DNA of 64,000 nt, from assembly GCA_009767595.1 (NCBI GenBank), contig VSDK01011733.1, forward strand, positions 320,077 to 384,076. The letters are read 5' to 3'. The DNA comes from Symbiodinium kawagutii (taxonomy: Eukaryota; Sar; Dinophyceae; Suessiales; Symbiodiniaceae). Made by a program: the position numbers and the translations under genes. Under the pieces are notes generated by a model. The model did not search any database and was not told the origin of the DNA. It saw only the letters and a program-made list of their open reading frames with translations. Positions 43,279 to 53,185 of this stretch are shown here, piece by piece. Every line of letters starts with the position of its first letter. Position 1 is the first letter of the stretch.

Positions 43279-43741
43279 GGTTGGTCATCCATTTTGGTGG
43301 ATTAATCATCATCAAACTCTTGTTACTGTAGAATCATGGGATTATGAGTTGATTTATTGGAATTCGGTATTTCGTGATTATGAATTCAACGGGCGATGAC
43401 GATGGACGATGGCTATCGTGATTTTTTTGGGGGAGCATAAAGGACAAGAATGCATGACGGTGTATTTGAAATTGGTCGGGATCATCCCCATTTGCTGGGC
43501 TATTGCCAGTGGCAGGTGGCTGGTCATGAGGTCTTTGAGAGGCTGTTGGGATGTGAGCAATGTCAGAGCAAGGATTGCTACAGTGCAGATGCTTCACCTG
43601 GATGACGCCAAAATGATTAACGAACGCCTATAGATAACACTCAGGTTCCCAAACAATCCCCGCACCATTGGGATCCATTAGAGCTTGAATCCTCACTTAT
43701 GACCCTCAGTAAACTGAAATGTAGCGCTTCTCTGGTCATGG

Positions 43742-45908
43742 CGGCTTGTGCAGCAATCGTTTACCTAGCTTGGCTATGGTCAAAGATTCTACTACACTAC
43801 TGGGCATTTCACGGCATCTCTCTCTATGAGCCGGGTTATGGTTCTCCACATAAACCGTAAACCCTAAACCCTAAAACCCTAAAAACCTAAACCCTAAAAC
43901 CTAAAACCCTAAACCCTAAATCACTGCGTCTAGCCGGTGTTTCTCACTGATTTTTCAAGCAATGTTCAATTGGTAGGAACAGCCGTGGTTTCGGTGGGCA
44001 AAACACGGCGTCTGTGCGTAGAAATATATTGAACATCTGAGGTGTTTCGTCCCATTTCCTAAAAAATCAATGACAATTCTACTTTTTTCGGGCCCTGTTT
44101 GGATAAGACAATCATTGACAGGCTCAGCTTTTTCCATTAATTACTAATAACAGAATTTAATCAATAGTTCAGGAAATTGATGATTCATTTTGATTGATAA
44201 TAGTTAATTTGAATTAGTGGTAGTAAGTTAGTAATAAATCCAATCAGCAATAGTTTGATTAATGGAGAATAATTAGGAGAATAATTGAAGCAATTAATCA
44301 AACTTATCAAATTAGCAAGAATTGAATTAGTTGATCATAATTATATTCAATCAATACTAAACTAATTAAATTCGGTCCGTCCCAGGTCCAGGCTGGAAGT
44401 TGGGAACCTCCGTTTATTTTGTTTAGTTTTCTATTTTTTGAGTTGTTTTTTGAAACAATTACACATAATTAAAACCATTAAACACTATTTGATTTAGATT
44501 TTTGGATACCAATGAAAGTCAAGAAAAGAATAATAAAACAACAAAAGCATTTGATTGATTTTTAAAGTTCGTTTTTTCATTATTTCAAGGAGACAACTAG
44601 AAAAATATTAGACATCGTTGATTGACTGATGTTTTTCATTTTTTGTGTCGAAGAGGAATCTATGCGGTTACTGGATGCATATCGATAGCAACTGACGTGT
44701 ACATTGCTGGCTAGCAAGCAGTGAGTTCCTGCTGGAATGATTAGCCGATCAGCCGTCATGTTGAATTACTGATTCGTTCGTGATTTTGGTCAATAGTTAC
44801 TGAGTGATGGTAACCACTGGTTACGAACAGCTACTTACCCTCTGGCAAATTAACATGGGAATGAAAAATCACTATGTTTTGAACAGAAACCCGGACAAAC
44901 CAGCTGTAAATGGTGGATTTTCCATGGCCTTGTTAGTTTACAAGAGGGTAACCCAGCTGCTATTTCTAAGTGACTTGTTGACTGGTAAGTTACTTAATAA
45001 TCTACTTAGAAATGATACCAATCATAATGATTGATAATACCTATTAGGTATAAGTATGATTGGTAAGTATCAACCTATACCAACTATTCACTAGTAGGGA
45101 TACCTAATGATAGTTCTACCTGATGATAGTTACACCTAATGATAGGTTAAGGTACACTAACCTTAATAAGAACACTTATTAACCGTGATGCTAATGTAAT
45201 ACATAAACCTTACTTAACATAATGTATCTAAATGACAGCTGGATACTTAACCTCGACTCCTTCATTGCACGTCGCTGGTTGAAGCGGCGCTCGGCTCCCA
45301 GCGCTTGTGCGAGGCCAAGCCCATCCAGGAAAGCCCGGGGCACCACTCCCTGAGCTCCCGAGCCATCCTGTGGGGCCGCACGCTGTGACCTGGATGCAGC
45401 CTTCGGGCGCCCCATGGGAGCCCTGGGGTCATCGATGAGGGGCATGGTTGGTCATCCATTTTGGTGGATTAATCATCATCAAACTCTTGTTACTGTAGAA
45501 TCATGGGATTATGAGTTGATTTATTGGAATTCGGTATTTCGTGATTATGAATTCAACGGGCGATGACGATGGACGATGGCTATCGTGATTTTTTTGGGGG
45601 AGCATAAAGGACAAGAATGCATGACGGTGTATTTGAAATTGGTCGGGATCATCCCCATTTGCTGGGCTATTGCCAGTGGCAGGTGGCTGGTCATGAGGTC
45701 TTTGAGAGGCTGTTGGGATGTGAGCAATGTCAGAGCAAGGATTGCTACAGTGCAGATGCTTCACCTGGATGACGCCAAAATGATTAACGAACGCCTATAG
45801 ATAACACTCAGGTTCCCAAACAATCCCCGCACCATTGGGATCCATTAGAGCTTGAATCCTCACTTATGACCCTCAGTAAACTGAAATGTAGCGCTTCTCT
45901 GGTCATGG
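43742..45908. repeat. Tandem duplication, unit 2 (2,167 bp)
   Basis: Exact offset +2,167 to unit 1. After 45,909 the sequence becomes unique (CAACATCCGACAGG). Because the unit carries LTR sequence, the duplication happened after the copia insertion. An assembly artefact in a recent repeat cannot be excluded. Confidence 0.95.
45252..45445 (-). CDS. GC-rich exon-like island, unit 2
   Basis: Identical copy of the island at 43,085-43,278, carried by the tandem duplication. The same ambiguity of strand applies. Confidence 0.35.
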
Positions 45909-48110
45909 CAACATCCGACAGGTTCACTGATCATTGCGTGATTCCAATTGGTGATGGCGGGCGTTAACCCCTCAAGCCAGAATCTTCTTGACATAATATG
46001 ACAATCCAAGGTTCAAAAAGCACCACTGCAGAGGTTGCACATCGTTAACCCTTGCAACGATACTGCGGCCATACACTCAAAATGTGCTCTGAATTCCTTG
46101 GGTTTCCCACGTCAGCCACAACGGGCAGTGCATCATCTTCAACGTAGTCAAGGTGCATAGGTTGTGATGGTTGTGATTCAGATAGTGTCAGCCCTGGATT
46201 AATAAACCCATGGTTGATCAATAAGTGGGTATCTTCCAAGTTGGCCAACTCCGGGGTTAACATTAATTCGAACAATTGGAATTGGAACTGTCACTAGACA
46301 TCGCCATTCATAAAAGTTAGGCCAGGCCATAGCAACGCGCGCTGTGAGCTTGAGGCAATGCACCTACCGACCCGATCAGCGCATCACTCGTTTGGGCCCA
46401 CGACAGGCCTGAAAGGTTGAGGGTTGTGTCGGGGTTGATGAATGGGAGACAATCAAGCTAGGCTTGCCGATTTTCTGAATGTACTGCCTTAACTTGAAGC
46501 CCAGAATTCATGAACATCCTGGAATTTATGAGTATTCGGAATATTGTTCGGAATTCAGGATAGTTGCTGGTTAATAATGGCTGATAAGGGGCTGTCTCAT
46601 CAAGGACTGTCTCGAAACACCCTAGTAAGGACTTCAACCAACAATCTGGAGCCCTTTCCGAAAAGTAGCAGAGGATTGCGACAATTTGGGCCGACTGTTC
46701 CACTGCTTGGTGTGCTTGGATGTGCATCCCCAGTTAGAAACTGGAAAGTAAGCATGGCTATAGGATGTTATAGGGGTGATTAGCTACCTTGCAGAGTTCA
46801 TAACAGGGCAATATCCACCTCATAACCCCAACTGTACAGCTCGGTCGATCTCAATCTCGCGCTTCGTTTTCAGTCAGCACCAGTTCAGGCCCATGTCGCG
46901 GTAACCCCATGGCTATCCCCATTTCGAGGGGTGGGGAAACAGTCATGTCTAGGAACCATGAGTGATCTGATTTCCTGTGGTAAAGCAAGCATGGGAGGTG
47001 CGGACCATGGCTATCGATACCATCAATCCAAGAGATTCATACGTATACATACACACATTTTCTATATACATACAATTGTTCCTATCATTGTTGGTTATCA
47101 TTATTATTATTGTTATTATTAGTATTGTTATTCATATTGTTGTTGTTATTGTTATTACCATTATTATTGTTACTATTGATCATCATCAGCTAAACATGTG
47201 CAGTTGTGAAATCATCATTAACCAGCAGCATTTTTTGCACAAAGATCCATCAGGCCTGACCAGCAGTTTTAAACAAATCAGCTGAGTATTAGGAACCATG
47301 ATTTACCATCATCAGTAACCAAACTGCAGTGAACCATCATCCATCATTGGTTGGCGAAGAAAGCACACCATGAATCATTCATGATGGTCATTGGTGAACT
47401 GATTGGCCAATCATTACAAATTTGCCAACCAATCATTGATTTTGATCATCAATCAGTGCTTCACCAATCCTTGCTGGTAACCATCAGCAACCTTACGTGG
47501 TTGGTTGTTATCCCCATCATGCGTCAGTATCAGTGACAGCCATTCAGTATTGTTTTGAATTGACCATAGCAAGGCGTCGCCAACCAAAATAAATCGTGAA
47601 TCAACCATCATTTGCAATCATTGATGGATCAATTGCCATCAATAACCATCATCAACCATCCTCCAAGGTAGCCATTCATGAATAGCCATTCATCATTGGC
47701 CATTCATTAATAACAATTCGAACATATCAACCATCAATAGCCACTCATCAATAACCTCCAAGTACAATCGTTTCAATGTTTACTTCTTTTTCTTTTTTCC
47801 AATGAAGTTGCGGGATCGAAACAGCGCAAATCCAGCGCGACGCCCTAGTTTAAAAGATAATCATGGACAGCTCAAGGACGTTTACATTGATAATTTATCA
47901 TTGAACTAACTTATCATTAACCAACCAATCATCAACCAACCTTTCAGTAGTTGATATCTAACTCATCATTAACCACTCAAGTAACTAAGAGTTACAACCA
48001 AACTAAGTACAGTAACAACCTCAAACAAATTAAGTACAGTCATTTAATTTCATGGTAATCTCATCGACTCATCACGAACCAACTCACCATCTGCTGGAAA
48101 CATCCCCCCC
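45909..48110. other. Gene-poor stretch
   Basis: Minus frames at 46,045-46,275 and 46,458-46,727 (SERAPDCWLKSLLGCFETVL) read like protein but lack splice context or a known family. An (ATT)n/(GTT)n tract is at 47,098-47,175. From 47,580 to 48,010 it is ATCAACCATCA-type low complexity. Confidence 0.35.
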
Positions 48111-48231
48111 GTGCGCCAGGACAAGGTCCGTTGGCCCGAGTGGAAGTACGACGCCACGCTGGGGCACGCGCCCGCGTGGCATGGAAAGCTGCTCCAGGCG
48201 CGGATCACGGTGTGGTGGGCTGCTGGTGCAG
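48111..48231 (+). CDS. Probable exon, unidentified
   Basis: The frame reads VRQDKVRWPEWKYDATLGHA, then PAWHGKLLQARITVWWAAGA. Almost all codons end in G or C. It ends at a GGTGCAG|GTCAGG donor-like site. Rich in Trp and basic residues. The family is not recognised. It lies on the same strand as the island at 48,811 and those beyond the YR element. Confidence 0.5.
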
Positions 48232-48810
48232 GTCAGGCGACTTGGTTGGTGTTGGTGTTGGTTGGTTGGGTGGCAGATAGGTCATCAAAGAACCGTCAAA
48301 GATGCGCAATTAACTCCTGCAGTCAGGTTTTTTTGGATGTGTGTATTTGGTTGGTTGGTGGTTATTTGTGGCATGTGCGTTGATGCCTGCTGGTCGTTGC
48401 TTCTGAATTGTTGAGTGATCTTCAGGCTTCAGGCATAGCTGTCGGGTGAGTGGACTATTCCTGCAGCTGGGCGCGGACAAAAAAGCACCACTAACGAACC
48501 ATTACTTGACCATTTGCTATCCGCCACCATCCCCAGAAAACCGTTGCTAGCCATCAATGAGCCACAATTTATCATCATTTCGCATCATTTGTCATCATTC
48601 ACCCTTGTTTGACCGCTATATTGACCATCATTCAACCATCATCAACCATCACTAAATCATCATCAACCAACACTTGACGATCATTTCACCATCAATTGAC
48701 CAAGGCTTAACTATCATTTCACCATGACTAGCCATCACGTATCACCACTCAACCATGACCGTCCGCTGTCGTTTGGCCGCGTCGTGCCACGTCGCGCCAC
48801 GTTGCCGCAG

Positions 48811-48880
48811 GTGCCACAAGAGCACCAAGCTCGGAGCGCCAAGGTGTTCGACGTTGACGCTGAGCGGAGTTGGTGGGCTG
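48811..48880 (+). CDS. Probable short exon, unidentified
   Basis: It lies between a CGTTGCCGCAG acceptor-like site and a GCTG|GTTGGT donor: VPQEHQARSAKVFDVDAERS, then WWA. Exon-like composition. A competing minus frame (48,742-49,200) is also open. Confidence 0.35.
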
Positions 48881-49442
48881 GTTGGTGAAGGGGTGGGCAT
48901 AGCCATGAATAAGCGACCCTCATAGCGCGCATGCAACCGCGACAAACCGTAAGCAGCCAAAATGGGGATGTGCCAACCTTGCTTGCCAGTTGGGGTTGCG
49001 TTGGGTGTTTGGGTAGTTGGCCCGAGATGATTTGTTTTGCATACTGCATGCTGCAATCTCTGGGCACTAGATGCGATCACCATGAAGTGAAATGTTGCCA
49101 CAACCAACAGGTGCGTTAACATGATGCGCATGCTCGACGTGGCGAATGCAACCACAAAGCGATTACATACTTGGCGATCGAGCAGGTCACGGACGAACAT
49201 TCAGGGCAAATCACGTAGGAACGCAGCCATGCTGGTCTCTAGAATAGCGCCCAACCTGGTTTCGCTTCGGATCATGAACACCCGCATGAAATGGACGAAC
49301 AGCCAGTTAGCGCTTCCCACGCGGTTAAAAAGGTTAGCAGTGGTTAAGGAGGACCAATGCTGGTTGACCATGGTAAGGATTGATAGCGGCATGATTAAAC
49401 ATGGTTAGATAGCAGATCAATCACTGTGAGCCGATATAAACT
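48881..49442. other. Island with an open minus frame
   Basis: From 49,330 to 49,000 the minus strand reads SANWLFVHFMRVFMIRSETR, then LGAILETSMAAFLRDLP, a TGA at 49,201, then MFVRDLLDRQVCNRFVVAFA and a hydrophobic stretch THLLVVATFHFMVIAS, all in one frame. It could be a membrane-protein exon with one stop. The + strand is open too. Unassigned. Confidence 0.25.
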
Positions 49443-49547
49443 ACTGGTTGGTGGTTTCAAACATTTTATATTTACCCCATTAGTTATTAACAATTGGTTG
49501 GTTGACTTGCGCATATTTTTCATAGGGCTTGAAACCACCAACCAGAA
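49443..49547. repeat. Foldback (MITE-like) element, family 2, copy 2
   Basis: The arms are ACTGGTTGGTGGTTTCAAAC and TTGAAACCACCAACCAG. The interior has ATTGGTTGGTTGAC as in copy 1 at 15,681-15,796. Confidence 0.75.
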
Positions 49548-49887
49548 TATATGATCATTATCAACCATTATTACAATATATAACCATTATTATCCATTAG
49601 TAACCACTAGTTAACCATGGGTGGTTCAACCACCAACCAGTTCTCGTATTGCAACCCAGTTCAGTGCGTTCATGTTTGGGGTCCCCGAGAGGTAGCCGGG
49701 CGCACGAGGAAACCTTGGTTTTGCTGCTGCCCAACATTTTGGACATCGACATTTTCATGGCCTTAGCTTCCACTCGGAGCGTGCATAGGTGCCATTCCCC
49801 CGGGTCTGCGACAGGAGTTTCGGCGAGGTCACTACAGATGACCATGGTTCACCGAATGAGAACAGCTCTTCATTACAACACCTTTGT

Positions 49888-50069
49888 CTATCTATCCATC
49901 CATCCATCCATCCATCCATCCATCCATCAATCCATCCATCCATCCGTCCATCCATCCATCCATCCATCCATCCATCCATGCATCCATCCATCCATCCATC
50001 CATCCATCCATCCATCCATCCATCCATCCATCCATCCATCCATCCATCCATCCATCCATCCATCCATCC
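49888..50069. repeat. (CATC)n tetranucleotide microsatellite, about 180 bp
   Basis: Nearly pure CCAT units with single-base variants (ATCAATCC, CCGTCC, CATGCATCC). It produces apparent HPSI-repeat and MDGW-repeat frames that are not genes. Confidence 0.97.
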
Positions 50070-50667
50070 CTATGCTAGTCGCTTCATCAGCGATTCCATG
50101 ACGAGCTGCCACCCGTTGGTTCCATCTTGCAACAAAGAAATCCATCTGCCGAGAAGGGCCCTGAGTCGTGAATGATTTCTGGTGGATAAAACTCGGTGGA
50201 ACGGTGATTTTAGGAGTTGCTGGTTGATAGTCTTTGTCAATCATCGACCCGTGTTGACCGTCATGGGCAGTCACCAACCGTAGGCAATTGTAATGAACCA
50301 TCACTAGCCATGTTTATCCATGTGGAAACGCATCATGCTAAACCATACGTACTGAACCATCATCAGCAATCATAAATCGAGATTCGCAGACATTAGCCAA
50401 TATTCCATCAGCAATTGTTAAACACCGTCGGACCGTCAGCCATCATGAGCCACAATGTTCCCCATGATTGTTGGCAATTAGCCAATGATAACCCACTAGA
50501 TACGGTCAACCATTACGAACCATGATCAGCCGTTTATGAGGCACTATCAGGCGTTGCTGGTTAATTTCCCATTATTGATTTATCCTTCAACATCATCAGC
50601 CATTGATCACCCAACCATCAACCATCATGAATAATGATGGTTGGCGATTGCTTTTATATTTTTAGAT

Positions 50668-50710
50668 CATGAGCCAACATGCACTTTCTTCTGCTGCAGG
50701 TTTTGGGCAC
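50668..50710 (+). repeat. Split direct repeat A1
   Basis: 43 bp identical to A2 (58,439-58,481): CATGAGCCAACATGCACTTT, then CTTCTGCTGCAGGTTTTGGG and CAC. The start codon of the first ORF (50,679) lies within it. Confidence 0.95.
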
Positions 50711-51041
50711 AAGGTTCATGGATAGGCCCCTAACCTTAGGAGCCGCCGGTGGGTCGGTGTCAGCCATCCTGGTCAAGGTCCTCGCTGAGGCCCTATCTTG
50801 GCCAGGTCCTGCGCTGCCATTCGACTGCCCCTTGAGCGACTGCGAGGATTGCCCTGATTGGCCTAAGGTGGGGCCAGTGGATTTGCCATCGGTGCTGCTG
50901 GGCATCGGTATAGGCCTTGCTGTGGGGCCTTTGCTGGATTTGCTGGTGGTGCTGCGCGCTAGCTGGCGCTGGTGGGTAAGGTCTCGCTTGAGGGACCTAG
51001 CTGGAAAAGCTGGGGGCACTGAGCTCTATCGACTTGCATGA
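50679..51041 (+). CDS. YR-element ORF1: small membrane protein
   Basis: 120 codons. After an acidic Cys/Trp-containing segment (LPFDCPLSDCEDCPDWPK) there is one strong membrane helix, SVLLGIGIGLAVGPLLDLLV, then a basic tail (RASWRWWVRSRLRDL). The start codon lies inside repeat A1. The stop TGA overlaps the next start in ATGA (51,038-51,041). Membrane proteins are unusual in PAT/DIRS elements; the role is unknown, perhaps an anchor for particles or an accessory factor. No related family is recognised. Confidence 0.7.
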   Translation: MHFLLLQVLGTRFMDRPLTLGAAGGSVSAILVKVLAEALSWPGPALPFDCPLSDCEDCPDWPKVGPVDLPSVLLGIGIGLAVGPLLDLLVVLRASWRWWVRSRLRDLAGKAGGTELYRLA

Positions 51042-51544
51042 GAGTCGATCCTGCTGAGCTCTCTCAGCTCAGGGACGAGGTTGCGTCGCTCACCGAGCTG
51101 GTGCGCGACTTGCGCTTGCAGCTCACAGCTGCCGAAGAAAGGCTCTCCATCTTGGAGAGCAGGACGCCTGGGGGAAGCTCTACAGCTGCTGCTGGCTTCT
51201 CCGCACCTGCGACCACTGCTCCTGCTGGACCAGGGTATCGGGTTGGTTCGCATCGCGAAGCAGTGGCCAAGCAGATTGGTGACTGGATCAGGCGAGGTCT
51301 TGAAGGACTTCCTTTGGGGCCCTCTGGTCGAGATCAGGTGTCTGAGCGGTCTCGCTGCTACATTGTGGTGCGTGATTCTGAGGGTGTGGTGCACGATCCT
51401 CCAAGGTTCTTTGAGCGTTGGAGTGAGTGTTCCAACTTGGTGGATCGCAGCCCCAACTCGATCTTCGTCGGGTTGCCATCCAAGACTGAGGCTCGCCTGG
51501 TCTTGGAGCAGGCTGACTTGCAACTCCCTGCTGCTCTAAGGTAG
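51038..51544 (+). CDS. YR-element ORF2: coiled-coil protein
   Basis: 168 codons. N-terminal coiled coil (LSQLRDEVASLTELVRDLRL, then QLTAAEERLSILESR), an Ala/Thr/Gly linker, then a compact C-terminal domain (GSHREAVAKQIGDWIRRGL, then YIVVRDSEGVVHDPPRFFER and SIFVGLPSKTEARLVLEQA). The start overlaps the ORF1 stop by ATGA, and the stop (51,542) is four bases from the next start (51,549). It could be a structural, assembly or RNA-binding factor. The family is unassigned. Confidence 0.7.
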   Translation: MRVDPAELSQLRDEVASLTELVRDLRLQLTAAEERLSILESRTPGGSSTAAAGFSAPATTAPAGPGYRVGSHREAVAKQIGDWIRRGLEGLPLGPSGRDQVSERSRCYIVVRDSEGVVHDPPRFFERWSECSNLVDRSPNSIFVGLPSKTEARLVLEQADLQLPAALR

Positions 51545-51548
51545 CCGG

Positions 51549-52850
51549 ATGGCTACCGACCTGGACCAGCTGAGTGCTGGGGGTTTCAGTGACCAACCGG
51601 ATTTCGTCGAGGCAACTGGTCTTCGGGACAACTTGGTGGCGATTGCTGGCAGTTCTTCTGGGGAAGTTGTCTACGACTACAAGGTGGGTCTGATTCCTTC
51701 AAGCATTCCGCCAAACAGAGTTCAAATAATTGGTGTTAGTTTGGTTGACCAACAGGTTTTGGTAGCTGTCCCTGATTTAGCATGGCACCGGCAAAAGTCA
51801 CGGCGAAAGCTTCCCCCGGAAAGCCTTCAACGAGCGGTTCGAGTCGAAGTGCTCAGTGCAGCAGCCCTGGACCGCTCTCTGGCGGAGGATGCTGTGACCG
51901 TGAAGGTGTGGTTGGGCCTCTTGACTGCCGAGGCAGAGGACCAGATCCTGTTCGGCATCGACGACCTGGGCCCCGAAGACTACACATTTCCGGTGAACCA
52001 ATTCGGCATAGCAAATCTTCCTTTTGCAGAAGCTTTGGTAGCAGTGGCAGGCGATCACTTCACTTTTTTCAGTGCAGATGCTGCCGAAGAAGATGCGGTG
52101 GGTGCTCGCCTTCAGCAGCTGGAGGCCCAGATGGAGTTCCTGGTCTCGAACATGAAGAAGTTCATCCCAATGGACGACCATGCTCAAAGACCTGTACATG
52201 CGGTGCCTTTGCCTCCTCGAGCAAAGGCAAAAGCAGCTCCGATACCACCAGGCCTGGACCCAGCGATCGTGCAGCAGGCTCTCAATGCAGGAGTTTCTCA
52301 AGCTGCTTTGGCCGAAGTGGGGCAACAACTTGCTCTTCCTGCTCCTCATCTGAATGGCCTTCCGGCAGCAAACAATCCTTTGGACAGCGAGGAGGAGGAG
52401 CCGGACGAAGGAGCCGCCGCATCTGGCTCTCAAGATCCTATGGGCTTGGCTGTGCTTCACTTGTCGAAGATTGTGACAGAGATCCGGAAGGAGAAGAAGG
52501 AAAAGAAAAGCAGTGGCCTAGAAGGGATTTTAGATCGAGCAGAAGGGTCTGGCTCTCTTCGAGATGGAGGAGTTGGATCCAATCGTGGAAAGGCCTCAGC
52601 TCTCCGATCTCTGCAGCAGCTGCTGAGCAAGGACCCGAAGCTCATATGGCAAGCTCTGGAAGCAAACATGCAAAGCGACTGGGAATCAGGAGGTCAACGT
52701 CAGCCGGGGGCGATGATCAATCAGATCAGCGCCAGAGGCTGGGGGGGAGAACGCAGGCGCCACCTATCCGATCGGCATGGTTGGCCGCTGGAATATGGGA
52801 CGCGCTTCGTTCCAGTCGATGGGACGAAGCCAGAGCCAGGGCAGCGCTGA
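51549..52850 (+). CDS. gag: YR-element Gag-like ORF, frame-1 part
   Basis: 433 codons to TGA 52,848, but coding character is convincing only to about 52,740 (MINQISARGW). It contains a heptad segment (ARLQQLEAQMEFLVSNMKKF), Pro/Ala-rich linkers, an acidic stretch (SEEEEPDEGAA) and a basic helix (IVTEIRKEKKEKKSSGLEGI). After the G-run at 52,741-52,747 this frame becomes Arg-rich junk, while the frame one base back encodes protein-like sequence. I take the real Gag to switch by -1 there, by ribosomal slippage or through an indel. Confidence 0.8.
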   Translation: MATDLDQLSAGGFSDQPDFVEATGLRDNLVAIAGSSSGEVVYDYKVGLIPSSIPPNRVQIIGVSLVDQQVLVAVPDLAWHRQKSRRKLPPESLQRAVRVEVLSAAALDRSLAEDAVTVKVWLGLLTAEAEDQILFGIDDLGPEDYTFPVNQFGIANLPFAEALVAVAGDHFTFFSADAAEEDAVGARLQQLEAQMEFLVSNMKKFIPMDDHAQRPVHAVPLPPRAKAKAAPIPPGLDPAIVQQALNAGVSQAALAEVGQQLALPAPHLNGLPAANNPLDSEEEEPDEGAAASGSQDPMGLAVLHLSKIVTEIRKEKKEKKSSGLEGILDRAEGSGSLRDGGVGSNRGKASALRSLQQLLSKDPKLIWQALEANMQSDWESGGQRQPGAMINQISARGWGGERRRHLSDRHGWPLEYGTRFVPVDGTKPEPGQR

Positions 52851-53185
52851 TGACTGCTTGTTACGACCAACAGGCTTGCGACAAAGGGGCCTGGCTAGTA
52901 GCCCAAGAGCTGACTTTGGAAAGTCCGCCGCCCTACGCGGCATTCCAATCGCACCATCCACCGGAGCCTTGGGACATTCAACATACCCGTCTCATCGACA
53001 GTCGGTGGTGCGACCTGTTCATGAGCAAATTGAAGGAGCTTGCCGAGTACCAGGAGAAGAAAGCCAAGCTGACGAATGCCCGTCCTCGCAACGACGAATC
53101 CTCCAAGGGGAACGGCAAGAAAGGCAAGGGAAAAGGGAAAGGTCGGGGGTCGGAAGAAGGGACCCCGGCCGAAGCCACCACTTGA
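52739..53185 (+). CDS. gag: YR-element Gag C-terminal part, after -1 shift
   Basis: The frame continues RSAWLAAGIWDALRSSRWDE, then ARARAALMTACYDQQACDKG and LESPPPYAAFQSH, then WCDLFMSKLKELAEYQEKKA, and ends with a basic Gly/Lys tail (GNGKKGKGKGKGRG) to TGA 53,183. The tail is nucleic-acid-binding in character and lacks a zinc knuckle. The upstream part of this same frame (51,782-52,738) is a low-complexity Ser/Cys/Gly shadow of Gag. Pol follows by a second -1 shift. Confidence 0.7.
   Translation: MGGRTQAPPIRSAWLAAGIWDALRSSRWDEARARAALMTACYDQQACDKGAWLVAQELTLESPPPYAAFQSHHPPEPWDIQHTRLIDSRWCDLFMSKLKELAEYQEKKAKLTNARPRNDESSKGNGKKGKGKGKGRGSEEGTPAEATT
52742..52748 (+). other. Candidate -1 frameshift site 1 (GGGGGGA)
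   Basis: In the Gag frame the heptamer is read G GGG GGA, fitting X XXY YYZ. It marks the point where protein-like sequence moves from one frame to the next. A one-base indel in the seven-G run is the alternative. Confidence 0.4.

Larger units (their letters stand above)
41575..43741. repeat. Tandem duplication, unit 1 (2,167 bp)
   Basis: It begins inside the copia LTR (CGGCTTGTGCAGC at 41,575) and ends at GGTCATGG (43,741). Unit 2 follows head to tail. It includes 109 bp of LTR, the telomeric array, AT-rich satellite-like DNA (41,860-41,975), a GC core at 42,208-42,247, a family-3 foldback element and a GC-rich exon-like island. All conceptual translations are identical between units; I found no mismatch by eye. 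Confidence 0.95.

Noticed and set aside
49649-50304. HPSI-repeat and MDGW-repeat frames
   Set aside because: They are translations of the CATC tetranucleotide array.
51782-52738. First two thirds of a 467-codon + frame within Gag
   Set aside because: Ser/Cys/Gly-rich shadow of the Gag frame; only the part after the G-run at 52,741 is protein-like.
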